Of a stretch of DNA of 64,000 bases, positions 37,101-46,719 are shown one piece after another; position 1 is the first letter of the stretch, and every line of letters begins with the position of its first letter. Below the pieces are notes generated by a model. It had not been told where the DNA came from and did not search any database. It was given only the letters and a program-made list of their open reading frames with translations. The translations under genes were made by a program, and so were the position numbers. The DNA comes from Cryptomeria japonica (Eukaryota > Streptophyta > Pinopsida > Cupressales > Cupressaceae): contig NC_081415.1 in the NCBI RefSeq assembly GCF_030272615.1, positions 605,501,137-605,565,136 on the forward strand, in the 5' to 3' direction.

Positions 37101-37554
37101 AATGCAAAGCGGCAAGCCTACTAAGCTACAAATGAAGAGGGTAGGACCTTGTAGAATTCTGTCCAAATATGGTGAGAATGCCTGCAAGGTGGATCTTCCT
37201 TCAGATTTGGCTATATCACCAGTCTTGAATGTTGTTGATCTGATATTATACAAAGGTGAAATAGTAGGGCAAACTAAGAATCAAGCCAAGGTGCTGTAGG
37301 ACTTGGATGTGAATGTCTTACCTCAAGTGAAGCAGCCCATAGCAGAGGAGATCTTGGAGCCAAGGGTGAAGATGTCTACTAGAAACTAGGTCTACATGGA
37401 ACACTTGGTGAAGTGGGCAGGTCAACCTGATTTTGAAGCCACTTGGGTTGAAGAGGGAAGGTTCAAGAAATTTGGTATTGACCTAGCTCTCATCTCTCCC
37501 CTAGTTCCTCAATTCTATGCAGAGGGGGAGTATGGTGCAAGAGCACCCATCTGA
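34114..37554 (+). pseudogene. pol of element E (PR-RT-RH-IN-chromodomain)
   Basis: Protease VDSGSTDNTIS (DSG 34198-34206). RT 34830-35450 with [17 protein letters not shown] and YLDD (35239-35250). RNase H begins CDASG and crosses a frameshift near 35697 to FFSEKLSEERKRYSEYDLE. Integrase zinc region about 36230-36350 with a frame break after VEQC; core SMDFVVGLP, SDSDSKF, then TDGQTKVINK, where the catalytic Glu position reads Lys (36727-36729). Chromodomain: EILEPRVKM, a TAG, then VYMEHLVKWAG and ATWVEE (about 37345-37470). The reading frame ends at TGA 37552-37554, about 20 nt inside the 3' LTR, so the purine tract is within coding sequence. Confidence 0.93.
37520..37532 (+). promoter_or_regulatory. 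Polypurine tract of E
   Basis: CAGAGGGGGAGTA directly before the LTR start TGGTGCAAG, inside the last codons of pol. Confidence 0.85.
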
Positions 37555-39110
37555 GGTCTTCCTCCATTTGACTTTGTTGGGATTTTGCTTCTTTAAGAAG
37601 CCATGTAAATGTAATAAGAGCAAAGAGCTCATTGGTCTTGTTTAGGTCCTAGGTTCACAAGTCTAGGTTGAGTTTTCTTTTGAAGTAGAGGATATATGTG
37701 CCCATTGATGCATTTTGGGTCCTTTTAGCATGTTTTTGTCCATATGATAGCCCAATGTAGGCCTACAAGTCAAGAAAAGCAACATTGCAAAAGTTGCTCA
37801 ACTTGCAAAAAGTTGCATGACAACTTTTCAAAGTTGTCATGCAACTTTTCCACCTAATAGGTCATAACCTTAGCTTGGCATGGAGAATCCTAAACTTGGC
37901 ACACAAACTAAGGAAAAGACATTATATATTGTTGTAAACCCTAAAATGAGGGGTGGGATGTCAGATTGTACGGCCAAAGGGAAAAGACCTTGACTGTGAT
38001 TGTGTTTTTGTTGCCAATCAGCACAAATGGAGCATTAAAAGATTTAAAATGGACTGTTTTGCAAACTAAACTATGTTGAGAGTCTTGTATTATGTTTATA
38101 CTTTCTTTTTGAGCATTTAGGTTAGGTTTATTATGCAAGTTTTGTGTGCTTTGTAAATATTTTGTGAGTTACTCTTTCACTGTCTAGTTTTGGACTGTTT
38201 TGTGTAAATAGGTTGACAACTCCTATCCCCATTGTGGAGACACCATGAAACCATGTGGAATAGGAGTGTAGACCCTATACAGTATCTCAGAGGAAGAAAG
38301 GCCTTGAAGATGTACGAAAGCCTTTCAAAGACCCACTCCTAGGCAAGACTAGACTACACCTGGCTAGGAAGGTTTGAGGTTGCAGAGGCCTATGAGAGAA
38401 AGGAAGGACAAGGAAGGAGGCACCCTTTGGAGGAGTTCTAGAGGGGTGTGTGGAGAACCATTGGTGAGAGGGAGGAGCTTTCACCAATCTAGATAAGGTG
38501 GTGAAGATAGCAAACCATCACTATGACCCTGGCAGGCCTAAAAACCCTCATAAAAACCATCAAAAACCCCTAAATTCACCTAGGGTAGTGTACAGACACT
38601 TGGAGGCCCAAAAATAGGAAAATATTTGGGCCTTTGTCAAATGAATAGTAGTCTCTTTGGGAAGTTTCACAATTTTTGGCATCGTTTGCAAGAGGAAGCC
38701 CTAAAAGTCCGGAATGGAGGCCTAATTGGGCACATTCCTTGTAGCCCTATTTTGTAGGAAAGAAACAAAATAGTGAGATCGGTAACAAATAGGAAGGTCA
38801 AAACCTCTTGGGGGAACATGAATGGGTGGAGAACTAAGTCAAAGACTTATCCTATCCTTGCTAGGACCTAAGAAGGTATAGGAAGAGTTAAACCCTTATT
38901 AGCCTATGTGAGGGTATTTGGAGCTTGTGAGTAGGTGAGACCTTAGGAGAAGAATCACATGTTGTTGGTGGGTGGATTGGGCAAGGTCAGGGGATTCCAC
39001 AAGAAAGGGAAGTCCTAGAGACCCTAGGATGTGGTTGGAACACCTGGTGATCCAAGGAGAGGATCAAAGAGCATAGACTAGGCTAGTCTATCCCATACCC
39101 ATTCCCAACA
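37533..39110 (+). repeat. 3' LTR of E
   Basis: 1,578 bp, TGGTGCAAG to CCCAACA, followed by the target duplication GATTA. Contains the same inverted repeat as the 5' copy at 37808-37849. Confidence 0.92.
37808..37849. repeat. 20-bp perfect inverted repeat in E 3' LTR
   Basis: Same two arms and TC spacer as at 31555-31596. Confidence 0.92.
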
Positions 39111-39115
39111 GATTA

Positions 39116-41695
39116 CCTTTAAGCTTTTTGGAAGGGCTTGCTTCATTTTCAATCTTACGCTCCATGACCAATCTGTGTAGAATAGATATTGATTGAATCT
39201 ATAATCCCCTTGTCTGTGGCTCCCTCCTTCATCATTTTTTGAGTAGCCATCATCATCAGTTCAGTGGGACTCATCTTTGTGATGGTTTTCTTTTCTACCT
39301 GAGAAGTGTCAATTGACAATAATGATGGACCATAAATTGGTTCCCTACTAGATTCCCCTATTTTCTCCTCTCACTTTTTATCCTTTATAACCTTCTCACT
39401 TGCACTGGTGGCTTTGCCACTTGGCGTAGTCTGTGTAACTATCAGTTCCTCTATAGGATCAGTATCCTCAACATTTATGTTTGTATCCAGAGGACAATTG
39501 TCTTAATATTTGTATCCTATACAATGTTATCTTGTTCATTTTGAGTATTAACCGATATCTCAGTATTTGTTTGTACATTTGTATTGACTGGTGGCTCAAT
39601 TTCCACTATCTTAATTTTTTTCAAAATTGATGGTGAAGTTGCCATAATCCCCTTTCCTTTTCCTTCAACTAGGGTATCTACAATATCTGTCTTGGTCTCT
39701 AGTGAAGTAAAGAATCCTATGTGTTCTCCCAAAAATTTAATCCATGGTTTTTGAGTTTCCTTTATTACTTCATTCATTCTCCCTAGCATCATGCTAGTTA
39801 TCCTATGTTTGCTATTGAAGACTTTTTTGTTTGCCACCTTAATTGTCTTATCCATTTCATCTGGAGTTATAGTAACATAGATAGCTAATAGTTCTTGCAT
39901 TTTTTAGTGTTTATCCTCTTGCATAGAAGATAATCTTCTAGCATCCAACATGTTATATAACTTAGCTGATATTTGATTTTCTATCTCTATTAAGTCTTTC
40001 TTATAGATATCCAAGTATAGTAGGATTGCTTCTTCTACATCTCTCTGTTCATCATTCTCTAAGTTTTCATAATAAAATTTAACATTCTTCAACATGCCAT
40101 CTTTTTTTATTTCATCTACAATTTCTACACAAGTTTTAGTTGGTATGATAGTTACATTACTAGTTTCAAGTGCTAAGTCAATGTCACTCTTCTTCTTCCT
40201 CTTCGCAGTACCTGATGTAGTTGTAGGTGTAGCTTTAGGTGCTTGCTTCTATGTTGGTAGCTTGATTGTGACCTTCCTAACCGGTTTCTTATTTGCTTGC
40301 ATCTTTGTTTCCTCTGGTTTCTTCCTAACAACCCTCTTAAATGCTAATGGTGTGTCATCCTTTGATTCAGATTCTGCAGTAATAGGTTCAATATGAACTT
40401 CCAGATCCTTCCTCTTTCTACGTTTCTCCAAGACAACATCAATTAGTGCCTTGATGTCCTTTGAGACATTCTGTACAAATTTACTTTCTTTTCCTTCTTA
40501 TTTCTCCCTTTTCTTCTGGTTGAACTCTGTTTCAACCTCTTGAGTTTTATGTTGTACAATACCACAAGGATTCTCTACCTCATCAATCGTTGCATCAATT
40601 AGCATTTTTGCATAGGCATCAAGAATTTGTCCATCTACCTCATAGCCCATTTCTTCAACCCAAATTTTTTGGGGCTTAACTGCTTCCATGAGAGTCTCAT
40701 CCTTCTTTACCATGAAGAAAATGTCCATAGAGTATTTTTCTACTATATTCTCAGTACCCTTATCCTAGACCTCATAGATTTTTGAAAGTCCTTAAAATAA
40801 CCCCATGTCTTATCATCTCTCTGGCTTCCTAATGCAGCAATTGACTCCTTCAATTGTCTTCCTACCAAAATGTCAAAAGCCCATTGTCTCTTACCAAAAC
40901 TAGGTGAATCATTCAGAAAATATAACATCAAGTAGACTAAAAAGTTCCCATACCAGAACGTGCCCTTCTTCTCACCCTTAATCTTTCCTAAGATGATTAA
41001 CAACTCATAAAGCATCCAACTGCATAGATCTAACTTTACATTATCTCTCATCATTTTATATGCAACCAAAATGCATAAACTGGAAATAGAATTCAGTCAG
41101 TTTGACTGAGCTGCCTTATATATTGTAATCATGCTACCAAATTTGATGTCGATGTCGGTGATAGTGCTCACTTTCATGGATCTTTTGTCAAATGTAGTGC
41201 TAGTGATCTTCCTCATGAAGTCATTTGAAACTTTCTTATCTGGATGTTGCCCTACCAATCACAAACCAGTGATTGCATGGATGGCTTCCTTGGTGATTTT
41301 GTAAGGTTTGTCCAACCATATGAATTCCCCATGTACTTTTCTCAGTACATATCTGATTATCTCATCCTCAAACTTTGGAATATCCAAAATGACTATAAAC
41401 CCTAATTCTTCAATATGTTTATATATCAGTTTGATCTTTCCAGATTCTCCTATTAGCTCACTCATATACATTCCCTTGATTTTTGAAGTTCCCAAGTCCT
41501 TGATATGACAATGAATATATGCACTAATATCTTATACATACACAACTCCCTCCAAAATGCAAGAAAACGCTCCAACTGAATCTTCCTGGGTAGCCACATG
41601 TGGATACTGCTTAAAAATTGGTCTGGGTGGTCCTTAACCTCTATGATAGTTGGGTTTGCAACAAATATAGGAATAGAAGATGATCCTACTTCCAT
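39116..41695 (-). pseudogene. D unknown ORF, main part
   Basis: Not a recognised family. Starts near 41695 (MEVGSSSIPIFVANPTIIEV), equivalent to the F start at 50220. Conserved with F: VHGEFIWLDKPYKITKEAI (about 41345-41275), LNSISSLCI (about 41090), KIKGEKKGTFWYGNFLVYLM (about 41000-40930), GFDI/AFDI-GRQL, and the KKDE and MGYE stretch near 40700. Later parts are Lys/Glu/Thr-rich with weak homology to F (IILHLDIYK vs ILLYLDIYK; LYRRLDARR vs LYNMLDARR). Frameshifts near 41470, 40740 and 39902 and several stops. No transmembrane segment or enzyme motif seen. It continues at 31260 beyond E. Confidence 0.7.
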
Positions 41696-42264
41696 GTTTA
41701 AAGATAAGTACCTTTTGATTGGTCTTAGTGAAAACTTTCAACAAATTCTTCCAAATGCCAATGAAATCACTCAAGAAGAAATCTGATTGCCTCTAAATGT
41801 CCTCTTATCGCACTTAGTTTCTCTGAATCACTTTGAAATCACTTTGAATGTGGGGTGATTAAAAATGAAGTCTATTCGACCTTTTAACTATCAAGAATTC
41901 ACCCTAATCTTCCATTGACATAAATGACTGCTAGTGAAAGATACTAGATCTCGCTCAGAACATATCCATGTCAGATAATCCTTTCCAAAATCTGGAACAT
42001 CTTTTGGAACCTCTTCTTGGGGCATATGCAGCAGATTCATGAATTTTTCCTACACCTAAGGCATCTGCCTTAGTTACCGGATGAGCTCACTATTGATGTA
42101 GGAGTAGCCTCTTTTGTTAGATAAGTAATTGGGACATTCCCATCTAATAATTGTTTTGTAGTCTTCCTAACCCATCTCTAAGTATGATCTTACTGGATTT
42201 CACTAACCTTCTCTTTCCCTTTTTCATTTAATCTTCCATTGCTAACCGATGGATTTCATCTTCT

Positions 42265-42885
42265 ATAGAAATTACTAATATGTCCAACTTCATTACATGC
42301 ATAACATGTAACATTGTTCTTTTGAATTGTTTTTTTTCTAACTAGTGAAATTGTTTGACCTACATTGATTAGCCATATCTCCAAATTTTCCACAAGCATA
42401 GCATTAAACATTCATTATGCAATCTTCTATCTTATGACCAAACTTATTGCATTTAGAACATTTACCGGGAGTAGAATTAGGGTTCTAATTTTCTCTATTT
42501 CTACATTGCCTAGCCATGTGACCAAATCTATTGCAAACAAAGCATCTACCATTGAATTTATAATCATTGAATTGTCTTACCAGTGCCTTATGGTTTTTAT
42601 CTTCATTAGCAGTATCAGAACTCCATCCTTGCTCAAATCCAAGTCCATTGGAATCTTGATTTTGCAAAATTTCCTTCCTTGTAGCTTCACCAGATGATAA
42701 CCTCTCTTGTAGGACAAGAATGAATTCCTTGGAAGAATTTAATTCATCTTGTATCTTTAAGTTCTTCAACGTTTTAGCATCATAATATTCAAGTTCCATC
42801 TCAAGTTGCTTCTCCAAAGCCATATTCATGGATTCTAGTTTCAAGATCTTCCTCAAGCTATTAAACTTCCTTCGAGGCACAAGGC
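42265..42885 (-). pseudogene. D gag-like segment: coiled coil plus four CCHC knuckles
   Basis: Begins directly at the primer site. A Lys/Glu/Leu-rich stretch (LESMNMALEKQLEMELEYY) is followed by KFNGR and four 14-residue knuckles, each 42 nt: CFVCNRFGHMARQC (42503-42544), CSKCNKFGHKIEDC (42419-42460), CYACGKFGDMANQC with His to Asp (42362-42403), CYACNEVGHISNFY with the last Cys to Tyr (42265-42306). The first three are in one frame with stops between; the fourth is shifted. The capsid part of a copia Gag, present in A and B, is missing. From 42264 to 41696 I see only a decayed linker. Confidence 0.8.
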
Positions 42886-42899
42886 TCTGATACCAATTG
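42886..42899 (-). other. Primer-binding site of D (initiator Met-tRNA)
   Basis: Minus strand ATTGGTATCAGAGC adjoining the LTR; exact match to the common plant site. Confidence 0.9.
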
Positions 42900-43841
42900 T
42901 TGGAAACTAATAACACTCAGAGGGGGGAGGGATGAATAAGTGTTATACTAGAATAGTAGATTTTAGCTTTAACAAAATATACATATACCATCCGATATAC
43001 CGGTATAAATAGAATTGAAAGAAGTAAAGAAAATAGTAAGACAATCACATAAATGAGAATCATAACACACAAATTTATATGTGGAAAACCTCAAAAAGGA
43101 AAAACCACGATGGGATTTGTGACCCACAATATCAATCCACTGGTCATATGAAGAGATATTACAAAATATGAGGGACCTACACTTATCGGAAGGCTTATAT
43201 CCTAGAGCACACTCTTCAATCACAATAGGAGCCTCACTAACTACATAAAATTCCAAACAACAATCCAGAGAAGTATGAACTACTAAGATAGCATCTTCTA
43301 TGCAAAAAAATAGTTCTAGTTTAAGCTCCATCTATTCCAGTTAGGAACCTTAAACCCCTTTACTGGAATAACCCTTACAATAAATACCTCACATACATAA
43401 TCTCTCTAATATATTTTGCATCATATTACATTCACATCATCATAATCTCTTATCTCATGTCTATATCCTTATATTAAAATGATCTTATCAAACTACCCTC
43501 TATACCCTATACAACTTTTTATGCCTTATGTTGGCTTACAAAGATATATATAATATTAGATTACATGTCGGCTAGATAACATAAATGTATAAACATTACA
43601 ACAATTTGCTAATGCCAGATCCAAGATATGCCAGCCTCCGATATCGATAACCTTTACTATACCATGTCGGCCTACATTGTCAGTGACCAAAGAAATCCTT
43701 CTGACCTGTCGGTGCCATCGTAGAATCTTTGAAATGCCTACCGATATACCATAGAAGAAAAACATGAAGCCGAAACTCAAAATCATGTTGCCATGAATGA
43801 CAACATAATGAAACCAACCAATAGAGTGTCAATTGCCAACA
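42900..43841 (-). repeat. 5' LTR of D
   Basis: 942 bp, uninterrupted; TGTTGGCAATTGAC to TTTCCAACA on the minus strand. The exact target duplication ACTAG follows at 43842-43846. About 12 percent different from the 3' copy by eye over the first 110 bp. Confidence 0.9.
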
Positions 43842-43846
43842 ACTAG

Positions 43847-45207
43847 GTGGTCACATAGCAAACTAGTAATGTGGGCCTATGGGGATTGGATCTTCACAAA
43901 GCCCTGATATGACAACTATTTTTTAATCTTCAGTTGGTATTTTGAGTGCTCACATGGAGAGATCTCACACATCCATCTATGAGTGATATCTCTTGATCAA
44001 TGGTGTACATTCAATTTTGCAATGACCATTGAATTTAAATTGCTCTACAAGTGGGTGGTTGTCGACCCAGTAGTCAAGACATTTTTTGTGCTCAGTTGGC
44101 ACCCAATCTCAAATCATATTTTCATTCAACCTTTGGGGATTGGTACCACTACTTTAGAAGTGACCCTGTAGGTTGATTATAGAGGCCACTCAAGCCTCTT
44201 CAAGGCATTATGACAACTTTTAGGTCTAACAGAGATTTCTTAGATGCAATCCCATGCAAATTTGTCCTATTTTTTAGGAGATTATTGTTCCTCCCACACC
44301 TCTGTAGCTGATTTCAAATGAAACATGCTCATTCATTATGGATTAGAAACTTTTTTTCTCAGGAGTGTGCTCAATCCTTCTTATGTGCAGGGGTTGCTTC
44401 ATTTGCAAAGTAGTTTTTGTTTCCTCCTAGATGATTAGACACTCACATAGGATATTTTACATGCTAAATCTTAGATCATTCGATCAAATTTTCTTCTCCC
44501 CTCTGCCTTTTTGTAACCTAACCCTGGTTAGGGTTAGGGTTTCTATCTTGAGTCCAATCTAAGTTATGATTGAAATATAAAGGCAATTTTTATAATATTT
44601 TCATCATCTTCTTTTTCTTTCTCTGCAAAAAACTTATGTTTCTCCACATATGTAAAATTTTCTTTGCCTTCTTATGAATAGAATTTACTTATTTTGCCTC
44701 TATTCAGTTCTCATAACTTGTGTATTTTCTTTACCTTGTTGTTTGAATACATTTTTCTTTAGTTCTCCTTAGCATAGTGATTGTGTTTACTCTTCTTTAG
44801 GTGCTATCTATGGGATATTTTCAATCCCTCTTGTCATCTTCAAGATTTCCAACCTTCACTCTTCTTAGGAAGCTCAGTAAGATAGGATCTTGTGCATGTC
44901 TTGGGTAGTTTTTTATTCATGTTTTGTGTAGTTATAAGTAGGGAAGATCACCATTTTAATCTAGGTGTGAACCTTTTCCTTTCTTTCAAGCATCATTCTT
45001 TCTCCCTTTCCCCCAATCAGACTAGTAGATTAGATATTTTAGTATTGCATTAGTTCAACACTTGCATTAGATTGAAGAGGAAGTTGGCCTTCTCTAGAGA
45101 TTCAACCTCACAATAGTGCAAGGCCCCACACTTGAGAGGTTGTTTCCATATTTTACAAGGATGATGATCAAGGTTGATCATCACAAGGTAAAACTTTTGT
45201 GACAATT
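43847..45207 (+). repeat. 5' LTR of G, second piece
   Basis: Continues the LTR after the D insertion, aligning with about 60431-61805. Contains a telomere-like motif at 44515-44541 and a TATA box at 44576-44582. Ends TTTTGTGACAATT before the primer site. Confidence 0.86.
44576..44582 (+). promoter_or_regulatory. TATA box in G 5' LTR
   Basis: TATAAAG, conserved in the 3' LTR at 61186-61192 despite general divergence, about 35 bp after the GGGTTA repeats. Confidence 0.55.
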
Positions 45208-45210
45208 ATT

Positions 45211-45230
45211 TTTGGCATGCCCGGTGGGAC
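45211..45230 (+). other. Primer-binding-site-like sequence of G
   Basis: TTTGGCATGCCCGGTGGGAC immediately after the LTR; H has the same at 9187-9206. The tRNA is not identified. From 45231 to 45581 there is a leader without recognisable coding sequence. Confidence 0.65.
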
Positions 45231-45581
45231 ACACTTTCAACATATTTCCTAAGGATTCAATGTTGTTCTTAGCAATCTAGCCTTTGGAGGCAATTAATAA
45301 AGAACTTGGTGACTCTAAGGAAAAATTCCTACTCTTGATGATACCAGTTGTATCATTACATTCCAAGAATACAAACCACAAAATCTTCTAGAGGTAATTT
45401 CTAATACTCTAAACTTTCATATTCAAATTCTAAAAGATCTAGAGGTAGGCATTCTTTGTCACCTATTAGGGGAACTCAAGGAGAATCATCTACACCCATA
45501 AGGTTTCTTTCCACCCCACCATTCCTAAGCTTAGAATAGCCTAGAGACCCTACCATTCATATCAATAGACCCCTACTTGCC

Positions 45582-45746
45582 ATGGCAGTGCCAAGAGCAC
45601 ATACATTTGTCACCTTTAATGGTGGCAACTCTTTAGTCCTAACTCAAAAAGATAACATCCCAACACCAGCCTTGAAGACTTTAACTTTTTTTTCTGGATC
45701 GACATCTACCTCCCTAGAGGAACATATCCAATATGTGTCAAGCATC
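45582..45746 (+). pseudogene. G gag, 5' part
   Basis: ATG at 45582 gives MAVPRAHTFVTFNGG and continues to EEHIQYVSS. The frame breaks at 45746 where F is inserted; removing F and one GCATC copy joins it in frame to CTMFDLTEDNVAVRL at 53663. Confidence 0.8.
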
Positions 45747-46519
45747 TATTAGGATTCCCAAAGATACTGAGAGGGGGGGTGAATCAATATCTTGTCAGTT
45801 AAAAGATTTTCTGACCTCATTAAATAAATTGCATTCCAAAATAGTGTGTTGATATACAAGAATTAATGTAGTAAATATGAACAATAAGCACAACATAGAA
45901 AGAACACCATAGAAAAATAGTTTTAATGAGGAAATTCAATGTGGGAAAAACCTCAGTGGGATTTGTGATCAACAATATTCACTCACTGGCCAATGAATGG
46001 ATATTAGTTACAATAGGGGCCTGCACATGCAGGAATGCCAACTCCCTAAAGCTCACTGCTTAATTACAAAAAGGAAGTCTCATTGACTTACAAAATGGAT
46101 TATGCAAATCCAATATAATGTACTACTTTAGTTTAGCATATGCTATGCGAGGTTCAGTACTAGTTTAAGCTCATACAGTAACCATAAACCTTACTCCAAA
46201 ATCTACCTTAATATTCGCATATTACTTCTGCAATAATCTAACCATGTCCACATCTTAAATGATCTAGAAGATCTCATACTTATATATGAGTCTTATTACA
46301 ATACACCTTGTCATTTTACAAAAAGATATTACAATTAAATACAAAATGTAATATTCAAAATCCTGTCGGCTAGGGTGTTGATAATCATCTTTGCCACTAC
46401 CGGTAAACTATCTGCATTGTAGAGTCTGTCGGTGCCAGTGCTATAGGATTGCAAGGTTTCCATCAATGACAATACCTTCAATCACCTACAATTTCTCACT
46501 GGAGTGTGCAATGCCAACA
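45747..46519 (-). repeat. 3' LTR of F
   Basis: 773 bp, TGTTGGCATTGCAC to GGAATCCTAATA on the minus strand. TATA-like TATATAAG near 46280-46287 before ATGAGATCTTCTAG. Confidence 0.9.
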
Positions 46520-46680
46520 ATCTCCCCCTTTGGCATTGATGGCAACACCCATGAGAAAAATTTAAAAATTATCCAAAATTTGAAGTCCAAAAATCATACC
46601 AAAAACTGTGTGCTCCCCCTGAGCAGATGATCTCTTTTGTCGATCATTTTTCTCATCTCTACTACTCCCCCTTTGGCATC
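46520..46680 (-). promoter_or_regulatory. Polypurine-tract cluster of F
   Basis: Minus-strand GGGGGAG tracts near 46522-46529, 46614-46620 and 46664-46671; the first, CCAAAGGGGGAGAT, abuts the LTR. GATGCCAAAGGGGGAG occurs twice. Confidence 0.72.
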
Positions 46681-46719
46681 AATAAAAAAGGTTCTCAAAA
46701 TGTCAATTGAGTGTAGTTA

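Larger units (their letters stand above)
31266..39110 (+). mobile_element. Element E: Ty3/gypsy chromovirus
   Basis: LTRs 31266-32858 and 37533-39110, primer site 32861-32878, gag, protease, RT, RNase H, integrase and chromodomain in gypsy order. Target duplication GATTA exact at 31261-31265 and 39111-39115. The 5' LTR starts TAGTGCAGG where the 3' copy has TGGTGCAAG. LTR divergence near one tenth by eye. Inserted in the interior of D, opposite orientation. Confidence 0.92.
16762..43841 (-). mobile_element. Element D: non-autonomous copia-type element with unknown ORF
   Basis: On the minus strand: 5' LTR 42900-43841, initiator-Met primer site, coiled-coil and four-knuckle gag-like segment, a long unknown ORF (41695 down to 30646, split by E), purine tracts, 3' LTR 30375 down to 16762 (split by C). 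Target duplication ACTAG at 16757-16761 and 43842-43846 is exact. No protease, integrase, RT or RNase H motif appears in any frame of its own sequence. Lengths without inserts: LTRs about 940 bp, interior about 4.7 kb. Confidence 0.88.

Noticed and set aside
42886-42899. Possible tRNA-Met fragment
   Set aside because: Only the short primer-site complement adjoining an LTR; no tRNA body at this or any other primer site.
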